Shown piece by piece: positions 7,148 to 15,632 of a DNA stretch of 64,000 nucleotides. The position numbers and the translations under genes are program-made. The notes below the pieces were generated by a model. The model searched no databases. It was not told where the DNA came from and saw only the letters and a program-made list of their open reading frames with translations. The stretch comes from Firmicutes bacterium ASF500 (lineage in GTDB: Bacteria; Bacillota; Clostridia; Oscillospirales; Oscillospiraceae). The stretch lies in assembly GCA_000492175.2 (NCBI GenBank), contig CP097573.1, positions 248,001-312,000 of the forward strand, given 5' to 3'. Every line of letters begins with the position of its first letter. Within the stretch, counting starts at the first letter, position 1.

Positions 7148-8164
7148 TTAGAATCGAATTGGAATTTTTGATTTGAAAATAGGAATCTCGGTATCATTTG
7201 TTCCCCTTAATCCTTTAACATTAAGTAACTCCTTGATGCTACTTTTAGCTATTTCATATTCGGTCATAGGTGCCATCGTAATACGACTAATAGAATATTC
7301 TGGAATTGCAACTTGCATAAAAGGCACAACTAGTCCGTTTTTTACACAAAAGCCTTCTTTCAACCGCTGATTATATTGTCCAAAGTACTTCTTTGCTTCA
7401 TCTTCATTATGGGGGATCCTCTTTTCTGCAATGGAAAACAGGAAGCGAAACTCGTTTTCTGATCTAAAGCTTTCATCTTTGAAGAAGGGACCACGCAGTT
7501 CTATGTAACTTCGTACAGAAATTGCCGCTCTTTGCACGGACTGCTTATCAGGCTTTTTTGTGATAAAACTTTCGACGGCTTTTGCCAGCTCTTCTATTGC
7601 TTCAAACTGTAGCTTCTTTTTATATAATACATTCCCATAGTAGATTATAAAAGAATCAACAGTTCCATCGTGATCCACATCAAATGTTTTAAGAAATTTT
7701 GGAACAGAAAAGCCAATATTATACCCAGTATATTTCCCATTTGAGGCATAATAATTCCACATATTCAAAGAATCGGAATCATTACTTGTGCAAAAAATAA
7801 AATTCCGTTGTTTTTCCATTCTTAATCCCAGAAAATCTTTGTATCGTATATCTTGGATTTCCAATCTTTTAATTTTATTGTAGTCATTTTCCTTGAGCAA
7901 TTCATTTACAACATCTATAAAATGTTGATATTTTTCTTTATTTTCATCACAAAATTCAAGAAGGCGTTTTACAAAAAAGAAAGACTCTGATTTATCATTC
8001 ATATATCGGAGGTCTGAAAATCGTACAGATTTTCCTTGTACTATAGAAAGAAATGCCTCTGGTGACGTATAGTGGTACACAATAGTAGACTCAGTTGCTC
8101 CAGCCATGCTGTCAGGCGTAAATTCTTGGATAAACCTTGAATTGAAATTAAGCTCACTGTTCAT
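7148..8164 (-). CDS. DUF2971 family protein
   Basis: A 338-residue intact protein with the DUF2971 start YHYTSPEAFLSIVQGKSVRFSDLRYMNDKSE and the internal FCTSNDSDSLNMWNYYASNGKYTGYNIGF that is typical of the family (split from one continuous reading). No transmembrane segment or signal peptide is present. DUF2971 proteins have no established biochemical activity; they are often found in accessory and defence-type regions. This copy is distinctly AT-rich compared with the core genes and lies between relics of hsdR on one side and hsdM/hsdS on the other, so it was cargo inside a type I restriction operon. It alone has kept an open frame, which suggests selection or recent arrival. Confidence 0.75.
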   Translation of the reverse strand: MNSELNFNSRFIQEFTPDSMAGATESTIVYHYTSPEAFLSIVQGKSVRFSDLRYMNDKSESFFFVKRLLEFCDENKEKYQHFIDVVNELLKENDYNKIKRLEIQDIRYKDFLGLRMEKQRNFIFCTSNDSDSLNMWNYYASNGKYTGYNIGFSVPKFLKTFDVDHDGTVDSFIIYYGNVLYKKKLQFEAIEELAKAVESFITKKPDKQSVQRAAISVRSYIELRGPFFKDESFRSENEFRFLFSIAEKRIPHNEDEAKKYFGQYNQRLKEGFCVKNGLVVPFMQVAIPEYSISRITMAPMTEYEIAKSSIKELLNVKGLRGTNDTEIPIFKSKIPIRF

Positions 8165-8263
8165 AAACTCTCACCTCAACATTATCTTGTGTTCATGGGA
8201 GGATTGCAGTCCGGTGTTTCATTAGAGTGGGAGGATATATCACACAAATCGGAATTTAGCGGC

Positions 8264-8755
8264 TTAGGACCGTATACCAGAAACATCAATCTCCCCAGCC
8301 ATAAGTTTAGGTAACAGACAATCTTTAAGGTTGGCGAGGTTTTTACAATCAATCATATTCTGGTAGGGATGGAGTACCACCACCAGCGTGCGCACGACAC
8401 AGGACGGGGTGTAGAACTCCCGGTCAGCTTGTCCTCCTGCTCGGCAAACTTGGACATAGGTGCGATCCAGAATGTCCTTTTCACTGCCGTGCTCGACTAT
8501 CCGGATGTTAGTGAACAGGTCTACCACATCCCCCAGCCGCCGCTTGTCCGGCTCGGGCCGGGCGAAGTTCTTGAGGAGGATGTCCTTTAAGCGCCTGTTT
8601 TCTTCTCGATGCTCCGCATGGCATCGTCAATGGCGATCCCGATGGACTGGGTATGGGCCGCCTTGGCAATGACGCTCCACCGAGCGTTGACCGGGACAAA
8701 GAAGAGCCCCTCGGCGGTGTATTCGTCCACATCCTCCTCAAAGCCCTCCTAATTT
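8264..8755 (-). pseudogene. hsdM-hsdS relic (type I restriction-modification), broken and fused
   Basis: On the minus strand: VDEYTAEGLFFVPVNARWS, AAHTQSIGIAIDDAMRSIE, a frameshift, then RRLGDVVDLFTNIRIVEHGS and EKDILDRTY. This is the N-terminal region of HsdM. Two compensating frame changes follow (a MSKFAEQEDKLTG reading in the other frame), then EFYTPSCVVRTLV. HsdM then stops abruptly and joins NLANLKDCLLPKLMAGEIDV, which is a typical C-terminal end of the specificity subunit HsdS. The catalytic NPPF part of HsdM and nearly all of HsdS are missing, so an internal deletion fused the two genes. Non-functional. Confidence 0.8.
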
Positions 8756-8809
8756 CGGTGAAAATTCCCTCTATTACATTGTAATGGAAAAACGGCGGGA
8801 ATTCAATCC

Positions 8810-9631
8810 TCAACAATTCCCTGTATAGACAAAGGACAGATACTCTCTCGCCACATCGGCCAGCCGGTACACCCGCTCCACCGGCGTGGGTGCCTTGTCC
8901 GCCATCCGGTACCGGGGGAAGAACCGGGACAGGTGCAGAGGAATATTCCGATCCACCGATGCCAGCCACTGGGCCAGACTCCTGACCTCCTCCTCACTGT
9001 CATTTTCGTCGGGGATCAGGAGGGTAGTCACCTCCACATGGCACCGCTCCGCCGCCAGGACGATGGATCGCTTCACTGTCTCCAAATCGCCACCCAGCCT
9101 CTGGTACCACTCTGGGGTAAAACCCTTCAGGTCGATGTTGGCAGCGTCAATGAGCGGAAGCAGTTTCCGCCAGGGCACCTCCTCAATGGTGCCGTTGGTG
9201 ACCAGTACGTTGACCATCCCCCACTCATGGACCAATGCGGCGCAATCCCGGACGTACTCATAGCCGATCAGCGGCTCGTTGTAGGTATAGGCCACCCCGA
9301 TGTTGCCGTAGGGCCGCAGCTCCAGCGCCTTGCTGGCCAGCGCCTCCGGGGACACCTCCGCCGTCTCAAGCTCCCCGTCTCCAGACATGGAAATCTCGTG
9401 GTTCTGGCAGAAGGGACAGCGCAGATTGCACCCAAAGCTGCCCACGGACAAAATCTTACTGCTGGGGTGGAACCGCCGCAGTGGCTTCTTTTCAATAGGG
9501 TCCAGGGCCAGGCTGGTCACCTTGCCGTAGTTCAGCGGAATGATTTTGCCATCCCGACAGGCCCTGGCCCGGCAGAAACCGGTCTGTCCCTCGGTCAGGT
9601 CGCAGTGGTGAAAACACAGTTCACAAATCAT
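8810..9631 (-). CDS. amrS: AmmeMemoRadiSam system radical SAM enzyme AmrS
   Basis: A 273-residue protein. Near residue 65-80 is the radical SAM cluster motif in FGCNLRCPFCQNH (CxxxCxxC), preceded by KKPLRRFHP and GSFGC, and by N-terminal cysteines ICELCFHHC as in AmrS. VAYTYNEPLIGYEYV and IDLKGF are also typical of this family. AmrS works with AmrA (AMMECR1) and AmrB (MEMO) in the AmmeMemoRadiSam system; the product is not firmly established. Its ATG overlaps the stop of the AmrB-AmrA fusion gene (ATGA), so the two are translationally coupled. Length is slightly shorter than many homologues but complete. Confidence 0.9.
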   Translation of the reverse strand: MICELCFHHCDLTEGQTGFCRARACRDGKIIPLNYGKVTSLALDPIEKKPLRRFHPSSKILSVGSFGCNLRCPFCQNHEISMSGDGELETAEVSPEALASKALELRPYGNIGVAYTYNEPLIGYEYVRDCAALVHEWGMVNVLVTNGTIEEVPWRKLLPLIDAANIDLKGFTPEWYQRLGGDLETVKRSIVLAAERCHVEVTTLLIPDENDSEEEVRSLAQWLASVDRNIPLHLSRFFPRYRMADKAPTPVERVYRLADVAREYLSFVYTGNC

Positions 9632-11016
9632 GTGTGACGCACCACCTCAAACCGCTCCAGGGTGTACTTCTCCCGGGCGCTGATGCCGCCCTTCTGCCGG
9701 GCGATATCGATCTGCTGCTCCACCGTGTCTACTCCCTCCAAATCGGGCAGCAGCAGACCCCGCCGGCCGCCGCAGGAGACGATGACGCCGTACTTTTTCA
9801 CGTCCAGCTCCGCCGGGGAGACGATGGGTTCCGGCTGGCCCAGCACGTCCACGCTGTACTCCAAACTGTCAAGTTCCGAAATAGTCACCGGCGGGAAGCG
9901 CGGGTCTCGGGCGCAGGCGGAAACGGCGTTCTGCACGATCTCCCAGGCCACGCTTTCAGTAGTCGGCCCGGTGGTCCCGATGCAGCCCCGGAGCTGGCCG
10001 CGGGCGTGGAGGGAGACGAAGGCCCCTGCGGCCTGGCCGGTCATTTCGTCAGGCAGGCCCTTCGGCAGCTGATCCAGCCGCTCTCCTGTTTTCACAAAGG
10101 TCTCCAGGGACAGCCGGGCCAGTTTGACCCAGGGGTCCTCGGCGGCCTTTTTCTCTGCCAGACGGACACGCTCCAGTTCTGCGCACTGTGCACCAAACCA
10201 GCGGTCCTCGTCCGGGCCGGTGACGGCAAAAGTAGCTACCCCGTAGCCCACGCCGGTGACGCCCTCATAGCTGAGGAGTTTCGTCTCCACAGCCTGTCCG
10301 TCCAGCGCGCCGGCCATGATCTGGAAAGAGCGCAGGCCGCACTCCGCCGCCCGGTCGCAGAGGACGGGGTCCATGGTCAGAAAGCGCAGGAAGTCCCCGG
10401 AGGCCATCGCATCGGTGATCTGCTGGTCAAACTCCGGCCCCTCCGGGGCGAAACCGTAGGGGCCGTCGTCCCTCAGCTTGTGAGACAGGTCGCCGCTGGC
10501 GATGAACACCGCTCTGCGGTCCAAGCTCTCCACAGCCTGGGCGATGCACTGGCCCAGCCGGTAGTGGTCCAGCGGCGAAAATCCGGACAGGCCGATACGG
10601 AGGATGGGGCAGTCCACCCCGGCTTCCCGCAAAAAGTACAGCGGCACGAAAGTGCCATGGTCCAGGTACGGGTCCCGTTGTCCCAGCGTCCCGACCTGGA
10701 GGCCAGCGGCTTCCCCACAGCGGACGATCTCGTCCCGCAGCGGGGCGTCGTACTCCACAACCATCTTTGTCTCAGATGCGCCAAAAGCGGACATATCCCC
10801 GGTGGCGCCCCGGCCAGGAGAGATGTGAAAGTAGTCGGTGTACATGATCTGGTGGGGCGAGGTAACGATCAGCACCTCCGGCTCCCAGGCCACCGCCTGT
10901 TTTGCGGCAGTCCGGTAAGCGTCGATGGTGGTCTGTACCTCCTGCTCCCGCCCGCGTCCCACTGCGGGAATGATCAGCGGCGGGTGAGGGACAATCACTG
11001 CTCCAAGAATAGACAT
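9628..11016 (-). CDS. AmmeMemoRadiSam system protein, AmrB (MEMO) and AmrA (AMMECR1) fusion
   Basis: A 462-residue two-domain protein. Residues 1-265 are a MEMO1-like domain (VIVPHPPLIIPAVGRGRE, TSPHQIMYTDYFHISPG, DHGTFVPLYFLR, ASGDLSHKLRDDGP), a fold related to extradiol dioxygenases with metal-binding His/Asp residues. Residues 290-462 are an AMMECR1 domain (LARLSLETFVKTGE, GAFVSLHARGQLRGCIGT, RDPRFPPVTISELD, LLLPDLEGVDTVEQQIDIA). Such fusions occur in Clostridia. With amrS immediately downstream it supplies all three parts of the AmmeMemoRadiSam system in two genes. The reaction is not settled in the literature as far as I know. Confidence 0.9.
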   Translation of the reverse strand: MSILGAVIVPHPPLIIPAVGRGREQEVQTTIDAYRTAAKQAVAWEPEVLIVTSPHQIMYTDYFHISPGRGATGDMSAFGASETKMVVEYDAPLRDEIVRCGEAAGLQVGTLGQRDPYLDHGTFVPLYFLREAGVDCPILRIGLSGFSPLDHYRLGQCIAQAVESLDRRAVFIASGDLSHKLRDDGPYGFAPEGPEFDQQITDAMASGDFLRFLTMDPVLCDRAAECGLRSFQIMAGALDGQAVETKLLSYEGVTGVGYGVATFAVTGPDEDRWFGAQCAELERVRLAEKKAAEDPWVKLARLSLETFVKTGERLDQLPKGLPDEMTGQAAGAFVSLHARGQLRGCIGTTGPTTESVAWEIVQNAVSACARDPRFPPVTISELDSLEYSVDVLGQPEPIVSPAELDVKKYGVIVSCGGRRGLLLPDLEGVDTVEQQIDIARQKGGISAREKYTLERFEVVRHT

Positions 11017-11073
11017 GTCAAATCCTCCTTACCAAAATAAACTGCACCTGTGTCTACAAAGATAGGGCCCCGC

Positions 11074-11829
11074 TCACTGACGGTTCAGTTTCTCTCGTAG
11101 CTGCTCAATGATCTGTGCTTTCAGCGCCGCGTCGATCTCCGGCGTGATCTGCTCGATCGCGGCATCCCGGTCAGCCGCCGCCTGTGTTGCCCAAGCCTTG
11201 AAGTCCGCCTCACTCATATTCCCCTTCATATAGCGGGCGTAGTATTTTTTGTACGCCCGTTTGTAGAGCTTCCAGGTTTCCTCGTCCTGAATCTTCTTTT
11301 CAAAGACCACCCGCGCCCCTGCCTCCCGGCAGGTCTTGCTCTCCTCGCCGGGCGCAATGCGCTCGCAGTACATCGCCCGGTCTCCCTGCTCATGAAGGAA
11401 CCATCGTCCGCACAGACGGCACTGCCGGGGCGCGTTGCCACGAAGGATTGCCTTACCCAACTCCATGTAGAGGAAGTCATGCAGAGAAGAAAAAGTGTAC
11501 CGCTCGGCCATAATTCCGGTATTCGTTCCTGTAACATGAAAGGCAAAGCACATGGAATTGCTGACGGACTGCTCCTCGGGATAGAAAAAGGAGTCTGAAT
11601 CTATCGCACGTTCTCTCACATAGGGCTGGAGATGACTGCCGAAGGTCTGGAGCTGATGCTCCAGCTCATGCATCAAAGGAATGCCGTCGTTGGAGACAGG
11701 CCCAATATCCTCTCCGATGAAAAACGCAGTCACCGCAGCGCCGTACTTAAATGGGCCCTGGTCTCCAACCCAATATTCTGTATCACCAAAGTCCACATTC
11801 AGCGGGAAAGTCAGTTTTGGAAAATCCAT
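11074..11829 (-). CDS. DUF6076-like protein
   Basis: A 251-residue protein; the ATG at 11829 has GAGGAG in front, so an upstream in-frame ATG at 11883 is not used. The central segment RQCRLCGRWFLHEQGDRAMYC holds a CxxC...C pattern like a zinc knuckle, followed by an acidic and basic helical tail with KKYYARYMKGN and EADFKAWATQA. The N-terminal half contains SSLHDFLYMELGKAI. I associate this layout with DUF6076 proteins of Clostridia, of unknown function, often near integrated elements. It may be cargo of the neighbouring mobilizable element or a chromosomal gene; it is transcribed away from the excisionase from a shared intergenic region. Confidence 0.6.
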   Translation of the reverse strand: MDFPKLTFPLNVDFGDTEYWVGDQGPFKYGAAVTAFFIGEDIGPVSNDGIPLMHELEHQLQTFGSHLQPYVRERAIDSDSFFYPEEQSVSNSMCFAFHVTGTNTGIMAERYTFSSLHDFLYMELGKAILRGNAPRQCRLCGRWFLHEQGDRAMYCERIAPGEESKTCREAGARVVFEKKIQDEETWKLYKRAYKKYYARYMKGNMSEADFKAWATQAAADRDAAIEQITPEIDAALKAQIIEQLREKLNRQ

Positions 11830-12132
11830 CCGAATTTCTCCTCTCGCAAAATAGACTATTATTTTATTTTTATCTATTGACAATATTGCTCTACTGTGTT
11901 ACGATAGCCGCATCTGTGAGTAGACTATATCACATCCGAAAGGAATAGTCAACTACCATCTGCACCTCAACAACTGAATACCCACCACCGGAGTTCATAC
12001 TCCCTGAGATAAGCAGCGCCAAGACCTCCGTAGCGGAGCAAGCGTGCCAACAGGGTGAGAACGCCGCAGAAAACCTGGGGCAGGAAGGTGTACGGTGCGT
12101 GGCCAACAACAAAATTACAGAAAGGAAACAAA
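11830..12132. promoter_or_regulatory. Divergent control region between DUF6076 gene and excisionase operon
   Basis: About 300 bases. On the plus strand TTGACA (11877-11882), 17 bases, TACGAT (11900-11905) makes a promoter toward the element genes with a leader of roughly 220 bases. The octamer TAGACTAT occurs at 11852 and 11921 and the inverse ATAGTC at 11945, bracketing the promoter, as operator half-sites might. The leader holds a small CTCCG-TAG-CGGAG hairpin (12026-12038). No gene is seen. The left end of the mobilizable element may lie here, but I find no copy of the tRNA 3' end. Confidence 0.5.
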
Positions 12133-12348
12133 ATGAAAATATCTCAATTCAAAGACTACAGTGAACTGCCGCTGTTCCTCAATGCGGAACTGGTGGCGAA
12201 GGTGTTGGGCGTATCACCATCCAGTGGCTACGAGCTGATGCATAAATCGGGTTTCCCGGTGCTGAAAATCGGCAACAGGATGGTGGTGCCCAAGGAGAAG
12301 TTCATCCAGTGGGTGGAGCAGAACACGACTGGAGGGTCGCAGCTATGA
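12133..12348 (+). CDS. Excisionase-like helix-turn-helix protein
   Basis: A 71-residue protein starting at ATG 12133 after GAAAGGAAAC. The sequence PLFLNAELVAKVLGVSPSSG YELMHKSGFPVLKIGNRMVV and PKEKFIQWVEQ is a MerR/AlpA-type winged helix of the excisionase family. In integrative elements this protein binds the attachment region and directs the tyrosine integrase toward excision. It is the first gene of the element module, and its stop codon overlaps the start of the next gene (ATGA). Confidence 0.85.
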   Translation: MKISQFKDYSELPLFLNAELVAKVLGVSPSSGYELMHKSGFPVLKIGNRMVVPKEKFIQWVEQNTTGGSQL

Positions 12349-13100
12349 GGCGGCGAGCAACGCCTATCGGGTGGCCTCGCCGTAACCCGCGGCACTATCG
12401 TTTCGCCGTACCCAACGCAGTGTGGGAGTACAAACTCAAGCCGGTTGAATTCACAATTTTTTCCTACCTCTGCTATCGCCGCGCTCCCAGCGCACTCACT
12501 CCGGAGGTAATCGCAGCAGGCGTCCACATGACGGCAAGTACAGTGAAAAAATATCTGGAGGCTCTGGTTGACAAAGAACTCGTTACGGCTGAACGGTCTC
12601 TTGCGCTGGACGTTCAGTGCATCACCAGCGAAAAATTTTTCACTCTGCCCAACGAGGTGTTTCTGCTGAATCTCTCACCCTCTGCGTTTCTGGTCTACGC
12701 CTATCTGTTGCTAATCGAGGATCGCCGGACGCACACTTGCCACCCAAGCTACAACACTATCTCTGCGGCGACCGGAGTCTCTAAGAACACCGCAATGAAA
12801 AGTATCAGTACCCTCTTGGAGATGGGACTGATCACTGTGGAGCCCAGCAGCTACTTCGACAAGCGCGGAATGAAGTGGAAGGGCAACAACCTCTACACCA
12901 TCCTGCCTGTGCGGGCGGCGATGGATGCGTTCCATCAGCGGCAGCTACATCAACTGGAGTTGGATGCAGAGCGCGGACGTGTCCTCCGACAGCAAGCGGA
13001 ATACGACCGCTGTCACCCCAGAGCGGCCCTGTGTGCCCCGGGCTCCGCTCCGGCAGCACCTGACCCGCCCCAACAGTGCAAGCTGCTGTGCACCAGTTGA
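12345..13100 (+). CDS. Replication-initiator-like helix-turn-helix protein of the mobilizable element
   Basis: A 251-residue protein; ATG 12345 overlaps the excisionase stop and has GGAGGG upstream. Residues 20-200 contain two winged-helix regions: FTIFSYLCYRRAPSALTPEV IAAGVHMTASTVKKYLEALV, and AFLVYAYLLLIEDRRTHTCH PSYNTISAATGVSKNTAMKS ISTLLEMGLITVE. Such proteins follow excisionase in clostridial mobilizable elements and are annotated as helix-turn-helix or RepA-N-like replication initiators. The Ala/Pro-rich C-terminus after residue 215 looks low-complexity. A role in replication of the excised circle is plausible; a transcriptional role is the alternative. Confidence 0.7.
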   Translation: MRRRATPIGWPRRNPRHYRFAVPNAVWEYKLKPVEFTIFSYLCYRRAPSALTPEVIAAGVHMTASTVKKYLEALVDKELVTAERSLALDVQCITSEKFFTLPNEVFLLNLSPSAFLVYAYLLLIEDRRTHTCHPSYNTISAATGVSKNTAMKSISTLLEMGLITVEPSSYFDKRGMKWKGNNLYTILPVRAAMDAFHQRQLHQLELDAERGRVLRQQAEYDRCHPRAALCAPGSAPAAPDPPQQCKLLCTS

Positions 13101-13325
13101 ACGCCAGTGTACGAGGGGACGGTGAGAAGCAGGAGAAAGCGCCGGCGCTTTTGCTACGCCGGTGCGGTCACAACCACCCGCAGTGCGGGCGGTTTCAGGA
13201 ACGGGAGCTGACGCTTTTTTACAGGCTGACATTTTTGATTGACGCTGATTTCCGAAAGAGCAAAGGAAAAAGCCACTGTTTCAAGATTTCCAATAACGCT
13301 ATTGCGGAAAAAGGAGGGTTTACAC
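13101..13325 (+). other. Intergenic stretch before the mobilization genes
   Basis: About 225 bases without a credible gene. The segment CGCCGGCGC TTTTGCTAC GCCGGTGCG around 13140-13167 forms a hairpin, and CCGCAGTGCGG (13181-13191) another. In mobilizable elements the transfer origin often lies just upstream of the accessory protein and relaxase, so this is the place to look for oriT; I cannot prove it. Confidence 0.4.
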
Positions 13326-13733
13326 ATGAAAGAAGAGAAAAATCGCCACACCGTCTGGCTGACGGATGAGGCCTGGAACAAAGTCAAGGATCACTACCGC
13401 ACCGACAACTGCTCCACACAGAATGAGTACATCGAGAAAGCGATCCAGTTCTACTCCGGCTATCTGGATACCGAACAGGCCTACAGCTATCTGCCCCGTG
13501 TCCTCGCGGAGATGCTGGAGGGCAAACTGGATGTTCTGGGTGGCCGAATCGGGAAACTGCTGTTCAAGCTGTCGGTGGAGGAGGCGATCATGGCACAAAT
13601 CGTTGCCTACGGGTTCAATGTGGATCTGGACACGCTAAAAAAGGTACGGGTCAACTGTATCAAGGACATCAAAGAAACGAACGGCGAAGTCGATTTTGAA
13701 GACGCCTACAAATATCAAAAGAGGCTCGACTGA
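13326..13733 (+). CDS. Relaxosome accessory-like protein (MobC-type position)
   Basis: A 135-residue protein starting at ATG 13326 after AAAGGAGGG; the longer open frame upstream lacks a site. The start RHTVWLTDEAWNKVKDHYRT followed by STQNEYIEKAIQFYSGYL resembles a ribbon-helix-helix DNA-binding unit, and the rest is helical. Its stop overlaps the relaxase start (TGATG), which is typical of accessory proteins that bind oriT and load the relaxase. Function is inferred from position and fold. Confidence 0.7.
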   Translation: MKEEKNRHTVWLTDEAWNKVKDHYRTDNCSTQNEYIEKAIQFYSGYLDTEQAYSYLPRVLAEMLEGKLDVLGGRIGKLLFKLSVEEAIMAQIVAYGFNVDLDTLKKVRVNCIKDIKETNGEVDFEDAYKYQKRLD

Positions 13734-15493
13734 TGCAGGGACTGGTTCAAAAAAGCGGATACATCAAACCGGGTGGCGGTGCTGGACACTACGCGGAGTA
13801 CATCGGCACCCGGGATGGTGTGGAGTTGCTGAACGCCGGCGACCAGTACCTGAAGTACATCGCGGAGCGTCCAAGGTCTCACGGCCTGTTCTCCAACGCC
13901 GAGAGTACAAACCTCGATGACACAATGAAGGAGGTTAACAACCACCCGGCTCCCGTCTGGACGTTCATCTACTCGCTCAAACGGGAGGACGCCGTCCGGC
14001 TGGGGTACAACTCGGCGGAGAGCTGGCGGAAGCTCCTTCTGGCTCACCAGACGGAACTGGCGGAGGCGATGAAGATACCGCCCAACCAGTTCCGCTGGTG
14101 CGCCGCCTTTCACGATGAGAAGCACCACCCCCACATCCACATGATGGTCTGGTCCGCTGATTCAAAGCAAGGCTATCTGACCGAGCAAGGCATCGAGACG
14201 ATGCGCTCCAAACTGACCAACGATATTTTTCAAGATGAACTCCTGCACCTCTACAAACAAAAGGACCTGTCCTATCAGGAAGTGCGCGATACAGCGCAGG
14301 AGGCAATGCGCAATCTAATCCGAGAGATGAAGTCCGGAATCTGTGACTGTCCTGTCATTGAGGACAAGCTGTTCACTCTGGCCGAGATGCTCCAGGACGC
14401 TAAGGGCAAAAAGATGTACGGTTATCTGAAAAAGCCGGCCAAGGCCCAGGTGGACGCCATCGTGGATGAGTTGGCGCGGCTCCCAGCGGTGGCGGAGTGC
14501 TATGAGGTCTGGAACAAGCTGCGAGACGAGTTGGAAAATTACTACAAGGACAAACCCAGAGAACGTCTGCCGCTGTCTCAGCAGAAGGAGTTCAAGTCGA
14601 TCAAGAATATGGTCATCCGGGAAGCGGAGTATATCCTGTTGGGTGAAGTTACCTTCGAGGATGAGCAGATGGATGACGAGCCGTTCGAGGAGGAAAATGT
14701 CCCAGTCCCTCATACGCACTGGCAGATGGTGAACGCATATCGGGGAGCCCAGCATGTCCTCTGCGATGACGACTCAACCTGGGCGGAACAGGAGGAGGTT
14801 GTCCAAGTGCTGGAACAGCTTTGGGACGCCGGCCTTACAGTGGCGGCGCACCAGTTGGGTAAGTGCTGGCGGGATGGTTTAGGTGTCCTGCCGGACGATG
14901 ATAAAGCAGAGCTGTGGTTCCGCCGCTCCGCTGAGGCTGGAAATGACTTCTCCCAATACGCACTGGGCAAGCTCCTGCAAAGCAGGAAACGGATTAAGGA
15001 AGCTGTCGACTGGTATGAAAAAGCCGCCGCCCAAGGCAATCAGTACGCCAACTACCGTCTGGGCAAGCTCTATCTCCAAGGTGAGGATGTTCCCAAAGAC
15101 ACGGCCAGGGCCATCAGCTACCTGACCCGATCGGCTAAAGGTAGAAACCAGTACGCCCAATACGTTCTCGGTAAGCTGTATCTGGACAGACAGGATCATG
15201 AACAGGCCTACTACTGGTTCTCGCAGGCAGCCGCTCAGGGAAACGAGTACGCTCAGTTTTTCCTGGACCGCTGGGACAGCCTGAAGCCTCCCACGGTTAT
15301 GCTGTCAGTCACTCGACTGCTCCATCACATGGGCCGTATCTTCCAAGAGCAGATACCGGCCCCGTCTGTCCCTGGCGGTATTCGGATCGACCGGAAGCGG
15401 CTGGCACAGCTCAGAGAAAAGAAGATCGCAATGGGACACAAGCCGGATGACCACGAGGAGCAGACACCAAGCTGGACGATGACAATGGGATAG
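13733..15493 (+). CDS. MobP3/MobL-like relaxase with C-terminal Sel1-like repeats
   Basis: A 586-residue protein. The N-terminal relaxase part begins SGYIKPGGGAGHYAEYIGTRDG and has the HUH metal site in DEKHHPHIHMMVW (H134, H136), as in MobP3/MobL relaxases that nick DNA at oriT and lead single-strand transfer. Residues about 365-515 are four Sel1-like repeats (AAHQLGKCWRDGLGVLPDD, QYALGKLLQ, YANYRLGKLYLQGEDVPKD, YAQYVLGKLYLDRQDHEQA YYWFSQAAAQGN), a helical scaffold for protein contacts. The acidic linker EDEQMDDEPFEEE separates the parts. The repeat tail may dock the relaxase on a host coupling protein; that is inference. The element has no transfer channel genes here, so it would be mobilized by a helper. 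Confidence 0.85.
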   Translation: MQGLVQKSGYIKPGGGAGHYAEYIGTRDGVELLNAGDQYLKYIAERPRSHGLFSNAESTNLDDTMKEVNNHPAPVWTFIYSLKREDAVRLGYNSAESWRKLLLAHQTELAEAMKIPPNQFRWCAAFHDEKHHPHIHMMVWSADSKQGYLTEQGIETMRSKLTNDIFQDELLHLYKQKDLSYQEVRDTAQEAMRNLIREMKSGICDCPVIEDKLFTLAEMLQDAKGKKMYGYLKKPAKAQVDAIVDELARLPAVAECYEVWNKLRDELENYYKDKPRERLPLSQQKEFKSIKNMVIREAEYILLGEVTFEDEQMDDEPFEEENVPVPHTHWQMVNAYRGAQHVLCDDDSTWAEQEEVVQVLEQLWDAGLTVAAHQLGKCWRDGLGVLPDDDKAELWFRRSAEAGNDFSQYALGKLLQSRKRIKEAVDWYEKAAAQGNQYANYRLGKLYLQGEDVPKDTARAISYLTRSAKGRNQYAQYVLGKLYLDRQDHEQAYYWFSQAAAQGNEYAQFFLDRWDSLKPPTVMLSVTRLLHHMGRIFQEQIPAPSVPGGIRIDRKRLAQLREKKIAMGHKPDDHEEQTPSWTMTMG

Positions 15494-15632
15494 CTGTCAA
15501 CTGCACCACTGTCTCCAAAGATAACAAACGGCGTCCAAAATTCAAATGATAAATTTCTGATAACTCTGCAGTGAACCTATGGCTATTGTGGCCGCACAAT
15601 GGTATGTTGTGTGGCTAAGGAGGCGATGTATA

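Noticed and set aside
9634..11040. 468-codon open frame on the plus strand
   Set aside because: Antisense shadow of the AmrB-AmrA fusion gene; composition is Gln/His/Gly-rich without domains, a by-product of high GC.
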